A stretch of DNA of 64,000 nucleotides. It comes from Caulobacteraceae bacterium. GTDB taxonomy: Bacteria > Pseudomonadota > Alphaproteobacteria > Caulobacterales > Caulobacteraceae. The DNA lies in assembly GCA_947476555.1 (NCBI GenBank), contig CANJRI010000002.1, forward strand, positions 22,783-86,782, in the 5' to 3' direction. Under the pieces are notes generated by a model. That model ran no database searches. It was given only the letters and a program-made list of their open reading frames with translations, and was not told the origin of the DNA. Shown here piece after piece: positions 61,248 to 64,000 of the stretch. A program made the position numbers and the translations under genes. The first letter of the stretch is position 1, and every line of letters begins with the position of its first letter.

Positions 61248-61900
61248 GCGAGGAAGCCGAGAGCCCCGAAACCCGGATGGCGCGACTGATCCTGGCGCTG
61301 CGCTCGCAAGGGGTGGTGGACGCCAAGGTGCTGAACGCCGTCGAGGGCACGCCGCGCGAGCTGTTCACCCCGGAACTGTTCAAGGAGCGGGCCTTCGAGG
61401 ATTCGGCCCTGCCCATCGCCTGCGGCCAGACCATCAGCCAGCCGTTCATCGTCGGCCTGATGACCCAGGCCCTGAAGATCGACCGGCGCGACCGGGTGCT
61501 CGAGATCGGAACGGGGAGTGGGTATCAGACCGCGATCCTCTCGAAGATCGCCCGCCTGGTCTACACGGTGGAGCGCTACCGAACTCTGATGGGAGAGGCG
61601 GAGGGCCGCTTCAAGACGCTGGGCCTCACCAACGTCATCACCCGCTTCGGCGATGGCGGGGCTGGCTGGCCCGAGCAGGCGCCCTTCGACCGGGTGATGG
61701 TCACGGCGGCCGCGCCGGGCGAGCCCACCGCCCTGCTGTCACAGTTGAAGCCCGCCGGAATCCTCGTGGCCCCCATCGGTAAAGGCCCCGTTCAGGTGCT
61801 CCGCCGCTATGTCGGGGACGGCAAGGGCGGATTCGCCGTCGAGGACCTGATCGAGGTCCGTTTCGTCCCTCTTTTGGACGGTGTGGCCAAGGAACTCTGA
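61244..61900 (+). CDS. pcm: Protein-L-isoaspartate O-methyltransferase
   Basis: A 218-residue repair methyltransferase for isoaspartyl residues. Conserved [19 protein letters not shown] and motif [19 protein letters not shown], then [34 protein letters not shown] and [16 protein letters not shown]. The N-terminal 20 residues are acidic. The surE-pcm-dipM order is conserved in relatives. The gene is followed by two palindromes. Confidence 0.94.
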   Translation: MSEEAESPETRMARLILALRSQGVVDAKVLNAVEGTPRELFTPELFKERAFEDSALPIACGQTISQPFIVGLMTQALKIDRRDRVLEIGTGSGYQTAILSKIARLVYTVERYRTLMGEAEGRFKTLGLTNVITRFGDGGAGWPEQAPFDRVMVTAAAPGEPTALLSQLKPAGILVAPIGKGPVQVLRRYVGDGKGGFAVEDLIEVRFVPLLDGVAKEL

Positions 61901-61903
61901 CAG

Positions 61904-61950
61904 AGCGCGATCCGCCGAAGTGGAAGCCGGTTCGGCGACAAGATCGCGCT
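61904..61950. repeat. Palindromic intergenic repeat, outer arms AGCGCGATC
   Basis: Perfect outer arms AGCGCGATC (61904-61912) and GATCGCGCT (61942-61950) enclose inner arms CGCCGAA and TTCGGCG around GTGGAAGCCGG. The outer arms resemble those at 42771-42818, suggesting one dispersed Caulobacterales/Rhizobiales palindrome family. It lies just after the pcm stop. Confidence 0.65.
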
Positions 61951-61964
61951 ACAATTCAAGGGGA

Positions 61965-62016
61965 TAGAGCCTCATGGCCCCTTTCGAATGATTCTATTCG
62001 AAAGGGTGAGGCTCTA
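61965..62016. repeat. Long near-perfect palindrome upstream of dipM
   Basis: TAGAGCCTCA / TGAGGCTCTA outer arms and CCCTTTCGAAT / ATTCGAAAGGG inner arms around GATTCT, with one 4-base bulge (TGGC) on the left side: a 21-bp stem. No T-tract. It ends 84 bases before the dipM start, so it could be a 5' leader structure or a dispersed repeat. Confidence 0.75.
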
Positions 62017-62100
62017 GGGGTGGCGAGATGTCGCCGCCGTCGCCATGATCCAGCCTCACGCCCCGACGATTCTCTGACTCGTCATACTTCCGGAGCGGCG

Positions 62101-63960
62101 ATGACTTTGTTCCAGCGTTCGGCCCTGATTCTCCTGGCCGCCACCGCGCTTAGCGCCTGCGCGACCCCGCAATACCCGACCGTGGCCAGCGCGCCCGCGC
62201 CAACCCCTGCGCCTGCGCCGCAACTGCCGCCGCCGCCCCCTCCGCCGCCCCCCGAGGTGGACGCCCCCGTGGCCCCGGCGCCCTCCGCGCCGCTCGAGGT
62301 CCGTCCGCTCGACCGCCCGCCGCCCGCCGCCGCCCCGCCCGCCCTGCCGCCCGTGGTCCAGGCGCCGCCGGCGGCGCCGGTCTACCGCACCGTCACCACC
62401 CGCCAGGTCACCGGGCGGGTGCTGGACGTCGCTGGACCGGCGCGGACCTATCGGGTGAAGAGCGGCGACAACCTGCAACGCATCGCTGATCAGCTCGACA
62501 CCACGGTCGAACAGCTCGCCGAGGACAACGATCTGAAGCAGCCGTACGTCATCCACCCCGGCGACACCCTCAAGGGACCGCAGACGCGGGCCAAGGCCTA
62601 TGTTGTCGGCCAGGGGGACACCCTGTCCTCGATCTCCCGGCGCTTCGGGGTTTCGGTCGAAGCGCTCCGCGAGACGAACGACCTGTCGCGCAACGCGAGC
62701 ATCGGTTCCGGCCGCCGGCTGCGCCTTCCCTCCGGATTCCGTGACCGTGGCCCCATCGTCACCACCTCGCGGGTGCTGGTGGAGGGCGGCCGGGAGGTCG
62801 CAGACGCGCCGCCCTCACGTCCGACGACCGTCGCACAGGCCGACGAGGAGGCCGAGGAAAGGCCGACGACCAGCCGCCAGGTCACCGGCCGCGTGGTCGA
62901 CATGGATGGCCCGGCGCGCAGCTACCGCGTCCGGAGCGGCGACAACCTCGAGCGGATCGCCGAGCGGCTGGACACCTCGGTCGAACAGCTCGCCAAGGAC
63001 AACAAGCTGCGTCGCCCCTACGTCATCCGTCCGGGCCAGAACCTGAAGGGGCCAGTCACCGAGGCGAAGGGCTATGTAGTGGGGCAGGGGGACACCCTGG
63101 CCCTGATCGGTCGGCGGTTCGCCGTCTCCGCCGAGGCGTTGCGTTCGCAGAACGGCCTGTCGCGGAACGCCAGCCTTTCGCCTGGCCGCCGGCTTCGCTT
63201 GCCCGCCGGCTACCGCGACCGGGGCCCCATCGTGGCCACCACCCAGGCCGCCGTCGCGCCGTCTTCGCCGCAGCGCCAGCCGGAACCGCCGCCGCCGGCG
63301 CTGCCGCGCGCGCCGATACCCTATGCAGCCTCGGGCGGTACGCCCACGCCCCGGCCGACGCCCTCGACACCGGCCTTCGCCAGCCGTCCGAACCTCTCGC
63401 CGGGCGGCGTGCCGGGCGGTCCGGTCGCCTCGCCGCGGCCCGGCGACACCCAGATCGCCTCCCTCGGCCAGGGCCGGTTCATCTGGCCGATCCTCGGCGA
63501 GGTGATCTCGGATTTCGGGGTCAAGGGCGCGGGCCAGCGCAACGACGGCATCGATATCCGCGCCGCGGCGGGCGATCCCATTCGCGCCTCGGCGGCTGGC
63601 GAGGTGGTCTACGCCGGCGATCAGGTCCCGGGCTTCGGCAATCTGGTGCTGATCAAGCACGACGCGGGCTGGACGACGGCCTACGCCCACCTCTCTCGCG
63701 TGGATGTGAAGATCCAGCAGCGCGTCACCCAGGGTCAGCAGATCGGCCAGGCCGGCGCCACCGGCGGCGTTCCCGATCCGCGCCTGCACTTCGAGGTCCG
63801 CTACGTGCCCACGCCGGACGACCGGCCGCAGCCGGTCAATCCCAGCCTCGTCCTCCCCCGCAGGGGGAGGGGGACCGCGAAGCGGTGGAGGGGGCCATCA
63901 GTGGCCCTGGCCCCCTTCCGCCTTCCCCGCGAAGGCGGGAGAAGAGTTGGCGATCCTTAA
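62101..63960 (+). CDS. dipM: DipM-like LysM/LytM cell-division lipoprotein
   Basis: 619 residues. Lipoprotein signal (LILLAATALSAC, acylated Cys about residue 18), a Pro-rich linker, four LysM domains at about 116-159, 166-210, 274-317 and 324-368, another Pro-rich linker, and a C-terminal M23/LytM domain (about 465-580). The LytM site is degenerate: the first zinc His is Asn (NDGIDI, residue 481), while RLHFEVRY keeps the last His, as in amidase-activating NlpD/DipM rather than true peptidases. In Caulobacter DipM coordinates septal hydrolases. The two LysM pairs are a 474-bp duplication. The last 35 residues are encoded by an intergenic repeat and look aberrant. Start at 62101 fits the signal peptide; the frame opens at 62020. 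Confidence 0.92.
   Translation: MTLFQRSALILLAATALSACATPQYPTVASAPAPTPAPAPQLPPPPPPPPPEVDAPVAPAPSAPLEVRPLDRPPPAAAPPALPPVVQAPPAAPVYRTVTTRQVTGRVLDVAGPARTYRVKSGDNLQRIADQLDTTVEQLAEDNDLKQPYVIHPGDTLKGPQTRAKAYVVGQGDTLSSISRRFGVSVEALRETNDLSRNASIGSGRRLRLPSGFRDRGPIVTTSRVLVEGGREVADAPPSRPTTVAQADEEAEERPTTSRQVTGRVVDMDGPARSYRVRSGDNLERIAERLDTSVEQLAKDNKLRRPYVIRPGQNLKGPVTEAKGYVVGQGDTLALIGRRFAVSAEALRSQNGLSRNASLSPGRRLRLPAGYRDRGPIVATTQAAVAPSSPQRQPEPPPPALPRAPIPYAASGGTPTPRPTPSTPAFASRPNLSPGGVPGGPVASPRPGDTQIASLGQGRFIWPILGEVISDFGVKGAGQRNDGIDIRAAAGDPIRASAAGEVVYAGDQVPGFGNLVLIKHDAGWTTAYAHLSRVDVKIQQRVTQGQQIGQAGATGGVPDPRLHFEVRYVPTPDDRPQPVNPSLVLPRRGRGTAKRWRGPSVALAPFRLPREGGRRVGDP
63852..63893. repeat. Intergenic-type repeat inside the dipM 3' end (copy 3)
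   Basis: CCTCCCCC-GCA-GGGGGAGG followed by ACCGC-GAA-GCGGT and GGAGGGG; identical over 31 bases to copy 2 at 49073-49103. It lies in frame within the dipM reading frame and encodes RRGRGTAKRWRG. A further hairpin (CCGCCTTCCCCGCGAAGGCGG, about 63920-63940) lies in the same tail. Bases 63961-64000 hold nothing recognisable. Confidence 0.75.
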
Positions 63961-64000
63961 CCCACCAGGCCCAGGGGCTGGCCCTGATCGTTTCCGGCGG

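Noticed and set aside
1..64000. CRISPR arrays, rRNA genes and intact insertion sequences
   Set aside because: No regularly spaced repeat-spacer array, no rRNA sequence and no transposase gene were seen.

Overview
The window looks like a chromosomal segment of an alphaproteobacterium of the order Caulobacterales (Caulobacter/Phenylobacterium-like). Reasons are the very high GC content with strong third-position GC bias, a dipM-type LysM/LytM gene downstream of scpAB-tatABC-serS-surE-pcm, a TonB-dependent receptor of the usual Caulobacter style, an orphan Hpt protein, Pho boxes in front of pst genes, and dispersed GC-rich intergenic palindromes. Genus assignment is inference. No CRISPR array, rRNA, intact insertion sequence or complete integrase was seen.

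Layout: (1) 0.1-5.0 kb is a decayed prophage. It has a terminase small subunit, a truncated terminase large subunit that stops where two minus-strand methyltransferase genes begin, a P22 gp4-like head-tail fragment apparently joined to a membrane segment, and an overlapping Rz/Rz1-type spanin pair. (2) 5.1-6.6 kb has an Hpt phosphotransfer protein, a chorismate mutase and a LysR regulator. (3) 6.8-11.7 kb is a tightly coupled sulfur-assimilation operon (cobA, DUF2849, cysI, DUF934, cysH, fpr). (4) 11.7-22.7 kb holds a 3D-domain protein, a GST, an S1/P1 nuclease-Nudix-folD run, a Mla-type lipid transport operon, a GIY-YIG-like protein, a proline-rich membrane protein and a TonB receptor.

(5) 22.9-33.8 kb is an unusually complete phosphate-response island: phoR-phoU1-phoB, a PlcP-like phosphoesterase, pstS1, a divergent DUF47-pit pair, and pstS2-pstC-pstA-pstB-phoU2. 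At least four of its intergenic or terminal segments carry 7-bp CTGTCAY-like repeats at exact 11-bp spacing (Pho boxes). Together these predict a circuit that turns on high-affinity Pi uptake and phospholipid salvage and probably turns off low-affinity Pit uptake. This is the most coherent and interesting system in the window.

(6) 33.8-49 kb is mostly housekeeping and metabolism: tRNA-Val(CAC), gph, glmU, rpiA, gor, an O-antigen-ligase-like protein, class II DAHP synthase, a MATE exporter, oxidoreductases and ilvD. (7) 49.1-64 kb is a conserved alphaproteobacterial block: xth, erpA, dgt, a SPOR protein, nagZ, scpA, scpB, tatA, tatB, tatC, serS, surE, pcm and dipM. A GST and a nucleophile-lacking alpha/beta hydrolase are interleaved in it, and argS, often found between dgt and the SPOR gene, is absent. 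Two families of intergenic palindromic repeats recur across the window, and one copy has entered the 3' end of dipM and rewritten its C-terminus.
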